Shown here: piece after piece, positions 48,204-60,025 of the stretch
Position numbering within the stretch: the stretch's first letter is position 1
How the letters are laid out: every line of letters starts with the position of its first letter
NCBI GenBank assembly: GCA_030180135.1
Contig: CM058237.1
Location: forward strand, 107,523,904 to 107,587,903
DNA: 64,000 nt
Reading direction: 5' to 3'
Source: Orychophragmus violaceus
Taxonomy: Eukaryota; Streptophyta; Magnoliopsida; Brassicales; Brassicaceae
The notes under the pieces: generated by a model
The model's input: the letters and a program-made list of their open reading frames with translations, nothing else
What the model was told of the DNA's origin: nothing
Database searches by the model: none
Made by a program: the position numbers and the translations under genes

Positions 48204-51200
48204 ATGACTACTACAAGCACACAAAACACGTTCTCGATCCGGTCTGTTCTCGAGAAGGAGAAGCTGACTGGAACGAACTTCCTGACATGGTCAAGGAACT
48301 TGAGGCTGGTCCTCAAGCAGGAGAAGAAGGATTATGTCCTTCGAGATCCCCTCCCCGAGAGGCCTCTTGCCAATGCTGCCAGGACTCTGCACAATGCTTG
48401 GGAAAAGCATTCGTCAGATGAAAATGATGTTTATTGCCTGATGTTGGTGACAATGACTCCAGAGCTGCAAAAGCAGTTCGAAAGTGTATTGTCTCCAATC
48501 GAGATCATGGCAAGCCTGAAATCGCTTTTTCAGGAGCAGGCTAGGACCGAGAGGTTCCAGACAGTTAAGAACCTCTTGGACTGTAAGTTGGCTGCGAATG
48601 CGGCAGTGAGTCCTCATGTGTTGAAGATGATGGGTTATCTCGATCATCTTCACAAACTCGACTGCCCAATCAGCCAGGAACTTGCCTGCGACATCATTCT
48701 GCAGTCTTTACCTGCAAGCTATGATCAGTTCATTCTGAACTTTAACATGCATGGCTTGAGTAAGACACTGCCTGAGCTTCACGGAATGCTCAAGACTGCA
48801 GAGCCCAACTTGAAGAAAACCGCCAAGGACCCCAATGTACTTATGGTACAAAAGGGCAAGGGGTTTAAGAAGTCTTCTGCTAAGGATAAGGGAAAGGCCA
48901 AGGGTGTCCAAGTCGTGGACTCAGACACGCCAAAGCCCAAGCCCAAGTCCAAGGCTGGGCCTACTGACATGTGCAGGTTCTGCAAAGAACTGGGGCATTG
49001 GAGAAGAGATTGCAAGAAATTCCAGGAAGGTCTAAAGGAATTAAAGAAGAAGACTTTCGAGACTTCTTCATCAGGTATTTTTGTTATAGAAGTTAATACA
49101 ACTACTTCTGATAATACCTCATGGGTCATGGATACTGGTTGTGGGGCTCATATTTGTACTAATATGCAGGCACTCAGCAACAGTAGAAGGCTGAAGCAAG
49201 GACAAGTGGAACTACGAGTTGGGAATGGAGCGAAAGTTTCAGCACTAGCTGTAGGAACTTACTTGTTGTCTTTACCTTCGGGATTGATTTTAGAACTTAA
49301 TAATTGTTATTTTGTACCTGCTATAAGCAGAAATATTATTTCAATTTCTTTGTTGGATTTGGAAGGTTATGATTTTTCAGTTAAGAATAAATTATGTTCC
49401 TTCAATCGCAACAATTTGTTCTATGGTTCGGCCCCTCTTACGAATGGGCTTTACATACTCGATCAATCCGCGCCAATTTATAACATCAATACAAAACGGT
49501 TTAAACCTAATGAGGAAAACCGAACGTTTCTATGGCATTGTCGTTTAGGGCACATCAGCGAGAAACGCATCAAGAGGCTCCATTCGAATGGACTTCTTGG
49601 CTCATTTGACTTTGAGTCATGTGAGAAATGCGAATCCTGCATGATGGGCAAAATGACACGGGCCCCCTTTAATAAACCTAACGAGAGGGCCAGTGACTTA
49701 TTGGGCCTGATACACACTGATGTGTGTGGCCCAATGTCCACTAATGCAAGAGGAAACTATCAGTACTTCATTACCTTTACTGATGATTTCAGTAGGTATG
49801 GATATGTTTATTTAATGAAACATAAGTCTGAATCTTTTGAGAAGTTCAGAGAATTCCAAAATGAAGTACAGAACCAACTTGGCAAAAGCATTAAGGCTCT
49901 TCGGTCCGACCGAGGAGGAGAATACTTAAGCCAAGAATTCAGTGATCATCTGAGAGAGTGTGGGATCGTATCCCAACTCACTCCTCCTGGAACACCTCAA
50001 TGGAATGGTGTGTCTGAGAGGAGAAATCGGACCTTATTGGATATGGTTCGATCTATGATGAGTCACACAGACCTTCCAATATCCCTTTGGGGATATGCTC
50101 TGCTAACAGCAGTGTTCACATTAAACAGAGCGCCATCAAAAGCAGTAGCAAAGACACCATATGAATTATGGACTGGAGTGGCTCCAGTGCTGTCTTATCT
50201 CAGAATTTGGGGATGTGAAGCCTATGTCAAGAGATTAATCTCAGACAAGCTTACACCAAAATCTGACAAATGTTACTTCATTGGTTATCCACGGGAAACC
50301 AAGGCTTATTACTTCTATCTACGTTCCGAGAACAAGATCTTTGTTGCCCGGGATTGTAACTTTCTTGAGAGAGAGTTTCTCTCTAAGAAAGGCAGTGGGA
50401 GTAAGGTACTGCTTGAAGAAATTCAAGATGAACAGGATACTGCTCAACCTAATGAGGAAGAGCAGCAGGAGGATCTACAAGAAATTGTAGAGCCTGAACC
50501 TGTAGTACCTGAAGTTCGAAGATCCGGGAGGATCCGTCACGAACCCGAGAGATATCAGGGATTCCTCGTGACTGACTGTCATGATCTTTTGATCATTGAT
50601 GGTGATGAACCATCGAACTTCAATCAAGCCATGATGGGCCCAGATTCCTCTAAGTGGCGCAAGGCCACTGATTCCGAAATGGACTCCATGTCGGTCAACC
50701 AAGTATTTTCGTTGGTTGACTTACCCGTTGGTATAAAAGCCATCGAGTGCAAATGGATCTTCAAGAAGAAGATTGACGTGGATGGAAATGTCCAGATTTA
50801 TAAAGCCAGGTTGGTGGCAAAAGGTTTCAGACAAGTTCACGGTGTGGACTACGATGAAACCTATTCACCGGTGGCTATGATGAAATCTATTCGGATTCTA
50901 CTAGCAACTGCAGCTTTTCATGATTATGAAATTTGGCAGATGGACGTGAAAACCGCCTTCCTGAATGGTATTCTGGAAGAGGATGTGTATATGACGCAAC
51001 CTGACGGTTACATAGATCCAAAGAATGCTGGGAAAGTATGCAAACTTCATAAATCCATTTATGGATTAAAGCAAGCATCGAGGAGCTGGAATCTTCGTTT
51101 TGATGAAGCGATCAAGCAATTTGACTTCATCAGAAACGAAGAAGAACAATGCGTGTATAAGAAAACTAGTGGGAGCAAAATCGTTTTTCTTATTCTGTAT

Positions 51201-52181
51201 GTTGATGACATACTGCTTCTCGGAAACGACATTCCAATGCTGAAGTCTGTAAAAGACTGGCTTGGAAGTTGTTTTTCCATGAAAGACATGGGTGAAGCCG
51301 CATACGTTCTTGGAATTAGGATCTATCGGGATAGACCTAAGAGGCTGATAGGCTTGTGTCAAGACTCATACATTGACAAAGTCCTACAAAGATTCAGCAT
51401 GAAAGATTCCAAGAAGGGCTTCACGCCAATGGTACATGGCACAACGCTAAGCAAGAAGCAGAGCCCTACGTCGGCTGCTGAGCTTGAGCGCATGAAGAAT
51501 ATTCCTTATGCATCTGCAATAGGATCTGTCATGTATGCCATGATCTGTACTCGTCCTGATGTTGCTTACGCATTGAGCATGACGAGTAGATACCAGTCAA
51601 ATCCAGGTGAAAACCATTGGATTGCCGTAAAGAACATCTTGAAGTATCTAAGACATACTAAGGATAAGTTCTTAGTGTACGGTGGAAGTGATGTGCTTAA
51701 AGTCAGTGGATTCACGGACGCAAGTTTCCAGACAGACACAGATGATTTCCGGTCACAGTCCGGTTATGTCTTTTGTCTGAATGGCGGTGCAGTAAGTTGG
51801 AGAAGCTCCAAGCAGGACACCGTTGCTGATTCCACTACAGAAGCTGAATATATCGCCGCCTCAGAAGCAGCGAAGGAAGCTGTTTGGATTCGAAAGTTCA
51901 TTATGGAACTAGGTGTGATACCAGATGCGGCTGAGCCTCTGGCACTATTTTGTGACAACAATGGTGCTATAGCTCAGGCAAAGGAACCAAGATCACACCA
52001 GAAATCCAAGCATGTTCAAAGAAGATATCACTTGATACGTGACATCATTAATAGAAAGGAAGTCAAGATCAGCCGAGTTCCGACAGATGATAATGTCGCT
52101 GATCCGTTGACAAAGCCACTCCCAAGGCCTAAGCTCGAGTTCCTGACTGAAGCTGTAGGCATTAGAAACATTGAAATGTAA
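48204..52181 (+). CDS. Ty1/copia gag-pol polyprotein, intact (element 2)
   Basis: 1,325 residues, collinear with the element 1 protein and differing by only a few percent, mostly in gag and the linker before reverse transcriptase. The zinc knuckle reads CRFCKELGHWRRDC and is intact. Protease DTG, integrase D,D-35-E, reverse transcriptase YVDD and the RNase H acidic residues are all kept at the same positions. There is no stop or frameshift. With apparently identical LTRs this is the best candidate in the window for a currently mobile element. Expression would start in the 5' LTR and pass through the long leader. It encodes every enzyme it needs. Confidence 0.97.
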   Translation: MTTTSTQNTFSIRSVLEKEKLTGTNFLTWSRNLRLVLKQEKKDYVLRDPLPERPLANAARTLHNAWEKHSSDENDVYCLMLVTMTPELQKQFESVLSPIEIMASLKSLFQEQARTERFQTVKNLLDCKLAANAAVSPHVLKMMGYLDHLHKLDCPISQELACDIILQSLPASYDQFILNFNMHGLSKTLPELHGMLKTAEPNLKKTAKDPNVLMVQKGKGFKKSSAKDKGKAKGVQVVDSDTPKPKPKSKAGPTDMCRFCKELGHWRRDCKKFQEGLKELKKKTFETSSSGIFVIEVNTTTSDNTSWVMDTGCGAHICTNMQALSNSRRLKQGQVELRVGNGAKVSALAVGTYLLSLPSGLILELNNCYFVPAISRNIISISLLDLEGYDFSVKNKLCSFNRNNLFYGSAPLTNGLYILDQSAPIYNINTKRFKPNEENRTFLWHCRLGHISEKRIKRLHSNGLLGSFDFESCEKCESCMMGKMTRAPFNKPNERASDLLGLIHTDVCGPMSTNARGNYQYFITFTDDFSRYGYVYLMKHKSESFEKFREFQNEVQNQLGKSIKALRSDRGGEYLSQEFSDHLRECGIVSQLTPPGTPQWNGVSERRNRTLLDMVRSMMSHTDLPISLWGYALLTAVFTLNRAPSKAVAKTPYELWTGVAPVLSYLRIWGCEAYVKRLISDKLTPKSDKCYFIGYPRETKAYYFYLRSENKIFVARDCNFLEREFLSKKGSGSKVLLEEIQDEQDTAQPNEEEQQEDLQEIVEPEPVVPEVRRSGRIRHEPERYQGFLVTDCHDLLIIDGDEPSNFNQAMMGPDSSKWRKATDSEMDSMSVNQVFSLVDLPVGIKAIECKWIFKKKIDVDGNVQIYKARLVAKGFRQVHGVDYDETYSPVAMMKSIRILLATAAFHDYEIWQMDVKTAFLNGILEEDVYMTQPDGYIDPKNAGKVCKLHKSIYGLKQASRSWNLRFDEAIKQFDFIRNEEEQCVYKKTSGSKIVFLILYVDDILLLGNDIPMLKSVKDWLGSCFSMKDMGEAAYVLGIRIYRDRPKRLIGLCQDSYIDKVLQRFSMKDSKKGFTPMVHGTTLSKKQSPTSAAELERMKNIPYASAIGSVMYAMICTRPDVAYALSMTSRYQSNPGENHWIAVKNILKYLRHTKDKFLVYGGSDVLKVSGFTDASFQTDTDDFRSQSGYVFCLNGGAVSWRSSKQDTVADSTTEAEYIAASEAAKEAVWIRKFIMELGVIPDAAEPLALFCDNNGAIAQAKEPRSHQKSKHVQRRYHLIRDIINRKEVKISRVPTDDNVADPLTKPLPRPKLEFLTEAVGIRNIEM

Positions 52182-53025
52182 TCTAAATTTGAGTGGGAGT
52201 TTTGTGAGCTTTATTTTAGTTATTTGATATGTTCTTGTAAAACATTATTCTATGTTTTAATGAAATTATTATTTCAAGATTATTTTAACTGTGATGAAAT
52301 AATCGTTCCAAAATGATATGAACCATTTTATAGGTCATCGAAGTAAATGACTTGATCTTGAGTCATCGAAGTCATTTAGCTTGATCATGAGACCCTATAT
52401 TTGATAGATGTTTTATATCATCCCGTCCCCAGTCGAAGGTTGTTGAAATTGGAACATCAACAACCGTGTGAGACTGGATTGGTACGTGACTTATGACAAA
52501 GTCTTAATGTGTCATAGATGCACGGCATCAAAGTCAGTACATAGGTGTATGTTGGGAACATACGACCGGACAAGACCCGCTTATAAGAACTCTTCAGGAT
52601 ATTTATATCTGTGTCATAAGAGATTCTTACTACGACTATAGAGTATAGTCCTTAGACCTGAGTTCGCATGCATGTGACTGCACATGGACTGATGCACTTT
52701 GATCATTGTCTAACGCTATCGTTCTGTGATAGCTATAAGGACCTTGTTTGGGTACATCATGAAATGAGTAGTTTACAGTGATGGAACAAGATGGGATTTG
52801 TCCCTCCAATATAAATGGAGTGAATATCTCTAGGCCAATCGGAGATTTGAATACTGGAAAACGCATGGCCATGCTCAAACGGACTTTCCCGAGTCGTTTG
52901 TATTGTCAGTATCAAATCAGAGTCCGATGAACAAGATTAGGCTTTATAAGGATGACACTAATCTTGCCTTATGACTAATCGAGATATTGAGACGAAAGGG
53001 ATTATGAATACAGAGATTCCAGTTC
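52182..53025 (+). other. 3' non-coding region of copia element 2
   Basis: About 840 bp between the stop codon and the polypurine tract, with no credible gene. The same text is split in element 1 (45427-45940 plus 53664-53991), which shows where element 2 landed. Confidence 0.85.
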
Positions 53026-53036
53026 AAGTGGGAGAT
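53026..53036 (+). other. Polypurine tract (element 2)
   Basis: AAGTGGGAGAT directly precedes the 3' LTR. Confidence 0.88.
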
Positions 53037-53663
53037 TGTTGGAATTGTGTCCAGCAATCTCTGTACTGTCTCTATAACGTAAGAGTATGTCAGTGATCAG
53101 ACATAAGTCATACAATGCTGGGGGTCATGATGGCTTGCTAGAGTCCGCTCATGATCTATAAGTCTTGGACTTATTGCCTTTATTGTATGATCCCATATGG
53201 GTCACACGCTTAAGCTAGCAGGAAATAATGTTGGAACGGCTTAGCAGAAGTACGACAAAAGTGCTAGGCATTTGTCGTACTAAGAGAGAGAGACTAATGG
53301 GTCTGATTAAATGGAATTTAATCAGATTGGGCCCAAAAGCCCAAAAGGGAAAGAGAAGGCTTTTAAATGACTAAAAGCCAATTCTCTTCTCCCTTAACCC
53401 AACCCTAGCCGCGCCTCTCTCCTCTCTCTGCGCCAGCCTCCTTGTGGTCTAGCAGCCAGTTTCCGGTGATTGCGTGTGTGAGCCTTTGGAGGATCCATCT
53501 CTCGGTGTATCTCCCTGATCATTGACCTGTTCATCAATTCCGCTGCAAACAAACAGGTAAAAGGTGAGATCATATGTTTCTAAATAAGAACACCTAGATC
53601 TAATGCATGTTTAGGTTGATATCAATATGAGAATTGAATCAGGATCAACCAAAACTTCCAACA
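53037..53663 (+). repeat. 3' LTR of copia element 2
   Basis: 627 bp, apparently identical to 45941-46567; followed by CTTTG. Confidence 0.96.
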
Positions 53664-54002
53664 CTTTGATCATTGTCTAACGCTATCGTTCTGCGATAGT
53701 TATAAGGACCTTGTTTGGGTACATCATGAAATGAGTAGTTTACAGTGATGGAACAAGACGGAATTTGTCCCTCCAATATAAATGGAGTGAATATCTCTAG
53801 GCCAATCGGAGATTTGAATACTGGAAAATGCATGGCCATGCTCAAACGGACTTTCCCGAGTCGTTTGGATTGTCAGTATCAAATCAGAGTCCGATGAACA
53901 AGATTAGGCTTTATAAGGATGACACTAATCTTGCCTTATGACTAATCGAGATATTGAGACAAAAGGATTATGAATACAGAGATTCCAGTACAAGTGGGAG
54001 AT
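53664..54002 (+). other. 3' non-coding region of element 1, right part
   Basis: The continuation of element 1 after the nested insertion, ending in the polypurine tract AAGTGGGAGAT at 53992-54002. Confidence 0.88.
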
Positions 54003-54645
54003 TGTTGGAATTGTGTCCAGTAATCTCGGTACTGTCTCTAGAAAGTAAGAGTATGTCAATGATCAGACATAAGTCATATAATACTGGGGGTCATGATGGC
54101 TTGCTAGAGTCCGCTCATGATCTATAAGTCTTGGACTTATTGCCTTTATTATATGATCCCATATGGGTCACACGCCTAAGCTAACAGGAAAATGTGTAGG
54201 AACGGCTTAGCAGAAGTACGGTAAAAGTGCCAGGCATTTGTCGTACTTAGAGAGAGATTAATGGGTCTGATTAAATCTAAGGGATTTAATCAGATTGGTA
54301 TTTGGGCCCAAAAGCCCAAAAGGAACCAGACAAGTTTTATAATTAAAACTTAAGTCTGATTCTCCTCCTAACCCTAAGCCCCCTCTGCGATTTCTCTCTC
54401 TCTCCCTGCGCCTCCTCACTCTTGGTCTAGCAGCCTTCTTCCTGCTTGGTGTGCGTGTGTGAACCTCTGGAGGAGTTATCACTTGGTGGCTTTGCTGATC
54501 TCTGACCTGTTCTTCTCTTTCCGCTGCATAAACAGGTAAAAGGTGAGATCTATATTATGTTTCTAATCAAGAGAACCTAGATCTGCATGTTTAGGACTGT
54601 TGAATCTGAGAATTGAATCTGGATTAACACTAAACATTCCTTTCA
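54003..54645 (+). repeat. 3' LTR of copia element 1
   Basis: 643 bp, one base different from 39128-39770 by eye; followed by AATCC. Confidence 0.96.
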
Positions 54646-54650
54646 AATCC

Positions 54651-57600
54651 ATCCCGTTAGTCAGTATGGCCGAGATAGTCCTTCCCGTCAGTCCATTAGG
54701 AGGTTTTGGCCGTAGGATCCTTCCCCCGGTGGATAGAATCAGTTTATCCTATCCCGTCCATACTGAATATCTCGGCCATACTGACTGACTCGATCCAATT
54801 CTTCCTGGTTCATGGAAACTTGTATTTTGGCCTTAGAATCCTTCTCGGCGGTGCATCTGGTCAGGATAATCCATCCTGTTAGTCAATATGGCCGAGATAG
54901 TCCTTCCCGTCAGTCCATTAGGAGGTTTTGGCCTTAGGATCCTTCCCCCGGTGGATAGAATCAGTTTATCCTATCCCGTTAGTGGTTCTGGCCGCGAGAT
55001 TATCTTGACCAGATGCACCGCCGAGAAGGATTCTAAGGCCAAAATGCAAGTTTCCATGACCCAGGAAGAATTGGATCGAGTTTTTTTGAAACTATCATGA
55101 CCAAAACCCTTAAAATGGGATATAAAAGAGGTCTGGTGAAGAAATTGGTGGAAAACAAATGACCCGAAAAACCCGTCTATACACCGTGGGAAGGTTATAG
55201 CCTACCGAGAACCAAGGTTCCTTGACCCGAAAAAATTGACTCGAGTTTTTTTGAAACTATCAAGACCCAAACCTCTCAAATGGATAACAAAGAGGTCTGG
55301 TGAAGAAATTGGTGGAAAAAACAATGACGGGATAGGATAAACTGATTCTATCTACCGGGGGAAGGATCCTAAGGCCAAAACCTCCTAATGGACTGACGTG
55401 AAGGACTATCTCGGCCATACTGACTGACGAGATAATCCACCCGTCAGTCAGTATGGCCGAGATAGTCCTTCACGTCAGTTCATTTCCGTCCCGTCAGTCA
55501 TTATGGCCGAGATAGTTTTTCCCGTCTCTTCATTTCCATCCCGTCAGTCAGTATGGCCGAGATAGTCCTTCACGTCAGTTCATTAGGAGGTTTTGGCCTT
55601 AGAATCCTTCTCGGCCGTGGATAGAATCAGTTTATCCTATCCCGTCATTGTTTTTTCCACCAATTTCTTCACCAGACCTCTTTGTTATCCATTTGAGAGG
55701 TTTGGGTCTTGATAGTTTCAAAAAAACTCGAGTCAATTTTTTCGGGTCAAGGAACCTTGGTTCTCGGTAGGCTATAACCTTCCCACGGTGTATAGACGGG
55801 TTTTTCGGGTCATTTGTTTTCCACCAATTTCTTCACCAGACCTCTTTTATATCCCATTTTAAGGGTTTTGGTCATGATAGTTTCAAAAAAACTCGATCCA
55901 ATTCTTCCTGGGTCATGGAAACTTGCATTTTGGCCTTAGAATCCTTCTCGGCGGTGCATCTGGTCAGGATAATCCATCCCGTTAGTCAGTATGGCCGAGA
56001 TAGTCCTTCCCGTCAGTCCATTTGGATGTTTTGGCCTTATGATCCTTCCCCCGGTGGATAGAATCAGTTTATCCTATCCCGTCATTGTTTTTTCCACCAA
56101 TTTCTTCACCAGACCTCTTTGTTATCCATTTGAGAGGTTTGGGTCTTGATAGTTTCAAAAAAACTCAAGTCAATTTTTTTCGGGTCAAGGAACCTTGGTT
56201 CTCGGTAGGTGGAAAAAACAATGACGGGATAGGATAAACTGATCCTATCCACCGGGAGAAGGATCCTAAGGCCAAAAACCCCTAATGGACTGACGGGAAG
56301 GAACATCCCGTTAGTCAGTATGGCCGAGATAGTCCTTCACGTCAGTTCGTTTCCATCCCGTTAGTCATTCTGGCCGAGATAGTCCTTCACGTCAGTTCGT
56401 TTCCGTCAGCCAAAACCTCCTAATGAACTGAGACGGGATAGGATAAACTGATTCTATCCACCGGGGGAAGGATTCTAAGGCCAAATCCTCCTAATGAACT
56501 GATGTGAAGGACTATCTCGGCCATACTGACTGACGGTATGGATTATCATGACCGGATGCAACCGCTGGGAAGGATCATAAGGCCAAAAAACCACCCTAAA
56601 TGACGTAAGGTGTGGAATCCCTCGGTCAAAAAAACAAAGGACTAGCATTCTCGCGGCCAGAATGACTTACGGGATGGAAACGAACTGACGTGAAGGACTA
56701 TCTCGGCCATACTGACTAACGTGATGGAAACGAACTGACGGGAAGGAATATCTCGGCCATACTGACTAACGGGATGGATTATCCTGACCTTGTTTCTCGG
56801 TAGGCTATAACCTTCCCACGGTGTATAGACGGGTTTTTCGGGTCATTGTTTTTTCCACCAATTTCTTCACCAGACCTCTTTGTTATCCATTTGAGAGGTT
56901 TGGGTCTTGATAGTTTCAAAAAAACTCGAGTCAGTTATTTCGGGTCATGGAACCTTGGTTCTCGGTAGGCTATAACCTTCCCACGGTGTATAGACGGGTT
57001 TTTCGGGTCATTTGTTTTCCACCAATTTCTTCACCAGACCTCTTTTTAGTCCACTCTAAATGACGTAAGGTGTGGAATCCCTCGGCCAAAACAACAAAGG
57101 ACTAGCATTCTCGCGGCCAGAATGACTGACGGGACGGAAACGAACTGACGTGAAGGACTATCTCGGCCATACTGACTAACGGGATGGAAACGAACTGATG
57201 GGAAGGACTATCTCGGCCATACTGACTAACGGGATGGAAACGAACTGACGGGAATGACTATCTCGGCCATACTGATTGACGGGATGGATTATCATGACCG
57301 GATGAACCGCCGGGAAGGATCCCTCGACCAAAAAAACAAAGGACTAGCATTCTCGCGGCCAGAATGACTGACGGGACGGAAACGAACTGACGTGAAGGAC
57401 TATCTCGGCCATACTGACTAAGGGGAGAATAAACTGATCCTATCCACCGGGAGAAGGATCCTAAGGCCAAAAACCCCTAATGGACTGACGGGAAGGACTA
57501 TCTCGGCCATACTGACTAACGGGATGGATTATCCTGACCAGATGCACCGCCGAGAAGGATTCTAAGGCCAAAATGCAAGTTTCCATGACCCAGGAAGAAT

Positions 57601-59664
57601 TGGATCGAGTTTTTTTGAAACTATCATGACCAAAACCCTTAAAATGGGATATAAAAGAGGTCTGGTGAAGAAATTGGTGGAAAACAAATGACCCAAAAAA
57701 CCCGTCTATACACCGTGGGAAGGTTATAGCCTACCGAGAACCAAGGTTCCTTGACCCAAAAAAATTGACTCGAGTTTTTTTGAAACTATCAAGACCCAAA
57801 CCTCTCAAATGGATAACAAAGAGGTCTGGTGAAGAAATTGGTGGAAAAAACAATGACGGGATAGGATAAACTGATTCTATCCACCGGGGGAAGGATCCTA
57901 ATGCCAAAACCTCCTAATGGACTGACGGGAAGGACTATCTCGGCCATACTGACTAACGGGATGGATTATCCTGACCAGATGCACCGCCGAGAAGGATTCT
58001 AAGGCCAAAATGCAAGTTTCCATGACCCAGGAAGAATTGGATCGAGTTTTTTTTAAACTATCATGACCAAAACCCTTAAATTGGGATATAAAAGAGGTCT
58101 GGTGAAGAAATTGGTGGAAAACAAATGACCCGAAAAACCCGTATATACACCGTGGGAAGGTTATAGCCTACCGAGAACAAGGGTTCCTTGACCCAAAAAA
58201 ATTGACTCGAGTTTTTTTTTAAACTATCAAGACCCAAACCTCTCAAAAATTGACTCGAGTTTTTTTGAAACTATCAAGACCCAAACCTCTCAAATGGATA
58301 ACAAAGAGGTCTGGTGAAGAAATTGGTGGAAAAAACAATGACGGGATAGGATAAACTGATTCTATCCACCGGGGGAAGGATCCTAAGGCCAAAACCTCCT
58401 AATGAACTGACGTGAAGGACTATCTCGGCCATACTGACTGACAGGATGGATTATCATGACCGGATGAAACCGCCGGGAAGGATCCTAAGGCCAAAAAACC
58501 ACCCTAAATGACGTAAGGTATGGAATCCCTCGGCCAAAACAACAAAGGACTAGCATTCTCGCGGCCAGAATGACTGACAGGACGAAAACGAACTGACGTG
58601 AAGGACTATCTCGGCCATACTGATTGACGGGATGGATTATCATGACCGGATGAACCGCCGGGAAGGATCCTAAGGCTAAAAAACCACCCTAATGACGTAA
58701 GGTGTGGAATCCCTGGGGAAAAACTACCAAGGACTAGCATTCTCGCGGCCAGAACCACTAACGGGATAGGATAAACTGATTCTATCCACCGGGGGAAGGA
58801 TCCTAAGGCCAAAACCTCCTCGGTCATGATAGTTTCAAAAAAACTCGATCCAATTCTTCCTGGGTCATGGAAACTTGCATTTTGGCCTTAGAATCCTTCT
58901 CGGCGGTGCATCTGGTCAGGATAATCCATCCCGTTAGTCAGTATGGCCGAGATAGTCATTCCCGTCAGTCCATTAGGAGGTTTTGGCCTTAGGATCCTTC
59001 CCGGCGGTTCATCCGGTCATGATAATCCATCCCGTCAATCAGTATGGCCGAGATAGTCATTCCCGTCAGTAAAAACAATGACGGGATAGGATAAACTGAT
59101 TCTATCCACCGGGGGAAGGATCCTAAGGCCAAAACCTCCTAATGAACTGACGTGAAGGACTATCTCGGCCATACTGACTGACGGAATGGATTATCATGAC
59201 CGGATGCAACCGCCGGGAAGGATCCTAAGGTCAAAACCTCCTAATGGACTGACGGGAAGGACTATCTCGGCCATACTGACTAACGGGATGGAAACGAACT
59301 CGGCGGTGCATCCGGTCAGGATAATTCATCCCGTTAGTCATTATGGCCGAGATAGTCCTTCACGTCAGTTCGTTTTCGTCCCGTCAGTCATTCTGGCCGC
59401 GAGAATGCTAGTCCTTTGTTGTTTTGGCCGAGGGATTCCACACCTTACGTCATTTAGGGTGGTTTTTTGGCCTTAGAATCCTTCTCGGCGGTGCTTCCGG
59501 TCAGGATAATCCATCACGTCAGTCAGTATGGCCGAGATAGTCCTTCACGTCAGTTCGTTTCCATCCCGTTAGTCATTCTGGCCGCGAGAACGCTAGTCCT
59601 TGGGAGTTTTGCCCCAGGGATTCCACACCTTACGTCATTTAGGGTGGTTTTTGGCCTTAGGATC
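54651..59664. repeat. Rearranged satellite, block 3
   Basis: Satellite modules with frequent orientation changes. Minus at about 54646-54760, 54850-54990, 55430-56205, 56305-56408, 56788-57046, 58811-59060 and 59301-59664; plus between. The palindromic strand-switch segment (55389-55975) duplicates 38541-39127. The junction CCTCTTTT-TAGTCCAC near 57045 matches the one near 31180, so switch junctions were themselves copied. No gene seen. Confidence 0.87.
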
Positions 59665-60005
59665 TGTAACATCCCGGAACCGGGAGTCTGACCACACCCT
59701 ATACGTTTGGACAATCTATGGAACCAGAAAACGAACTTATGATCAAGAGTGATCAAAGAGAGTGTTCCGTAGACAGAGAAGAGCTCAAGATCAGCTGGAA
59801 AGGGAGCTTGAGTTAAAGGAATCAGCTGGTAAGGAGTGTTTAGCTGGACAGTCAGCTCAGCACAAGCTAGCTAGAGTGTTCAAGTGCGAAATCAGCTGGT
59901 CAGCTAGTGACACTAGCTGACCATAAGCGAATGGGCACAAGTGGGGGATGTGCCTTTTCGGCCCAAAAGAAGCATCTCTTCCCAAGGGAAGTTACATGCG
60001 ATTTT

Positions 60006-60025
60006 ATGGTCTATAAATAGACCAT
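60006..60025 (+). promoter_or_regulatory. TATA box inside a palindrome
   Basis: ATGGTCTAT-AA-ATAGACCAT surrounds TATAAATA. In the 3' LTR the inverted repeat is longer: 12-bp arms at 63210-63235. Transcription would be expected to start about 30 bp downstream. Confidence 0.7.

Larger units (their letters stand above)
45941..53663 (+). mobile_element. Inner Ty1/copia retrotransposon (element 2), nested
   Basis: Complete 7,723-bp element of the same family as its host element and in the same orientation. It has 627-bp LTRs (45941-46567, 53037-53663) with TGTTGGAA...TTCCAACA ends, apparently identical to each other by eye. It carries a tRNA-iMet primer site, an intact 1,325-codon gag-pol and a polypurine tract. 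It inserted into the 3' non-coding region of element 1, so it is the younger of the two. Confidence 0.97.
39128..54645 (+). mobile_element. Outer Ty1/copia retrotransposon (element 1)
   Basis: Complete element of 15,518 bp, or about 7,790 bp without the nested insertion. It has 643-bp LTRs (39128-39770 and 54003-54645), a tRNA-iMet primer site, an intact 1,325-codon gag-pol, a polypurine tract and the duplication AATCC. By eye the LTRs differ at one position (C/T at 39607 versus 54482). A second element of the same family lies in its 3' non-coding region at 45941-53663. Lineage within copia is not assigned. Confidence 0.96.
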
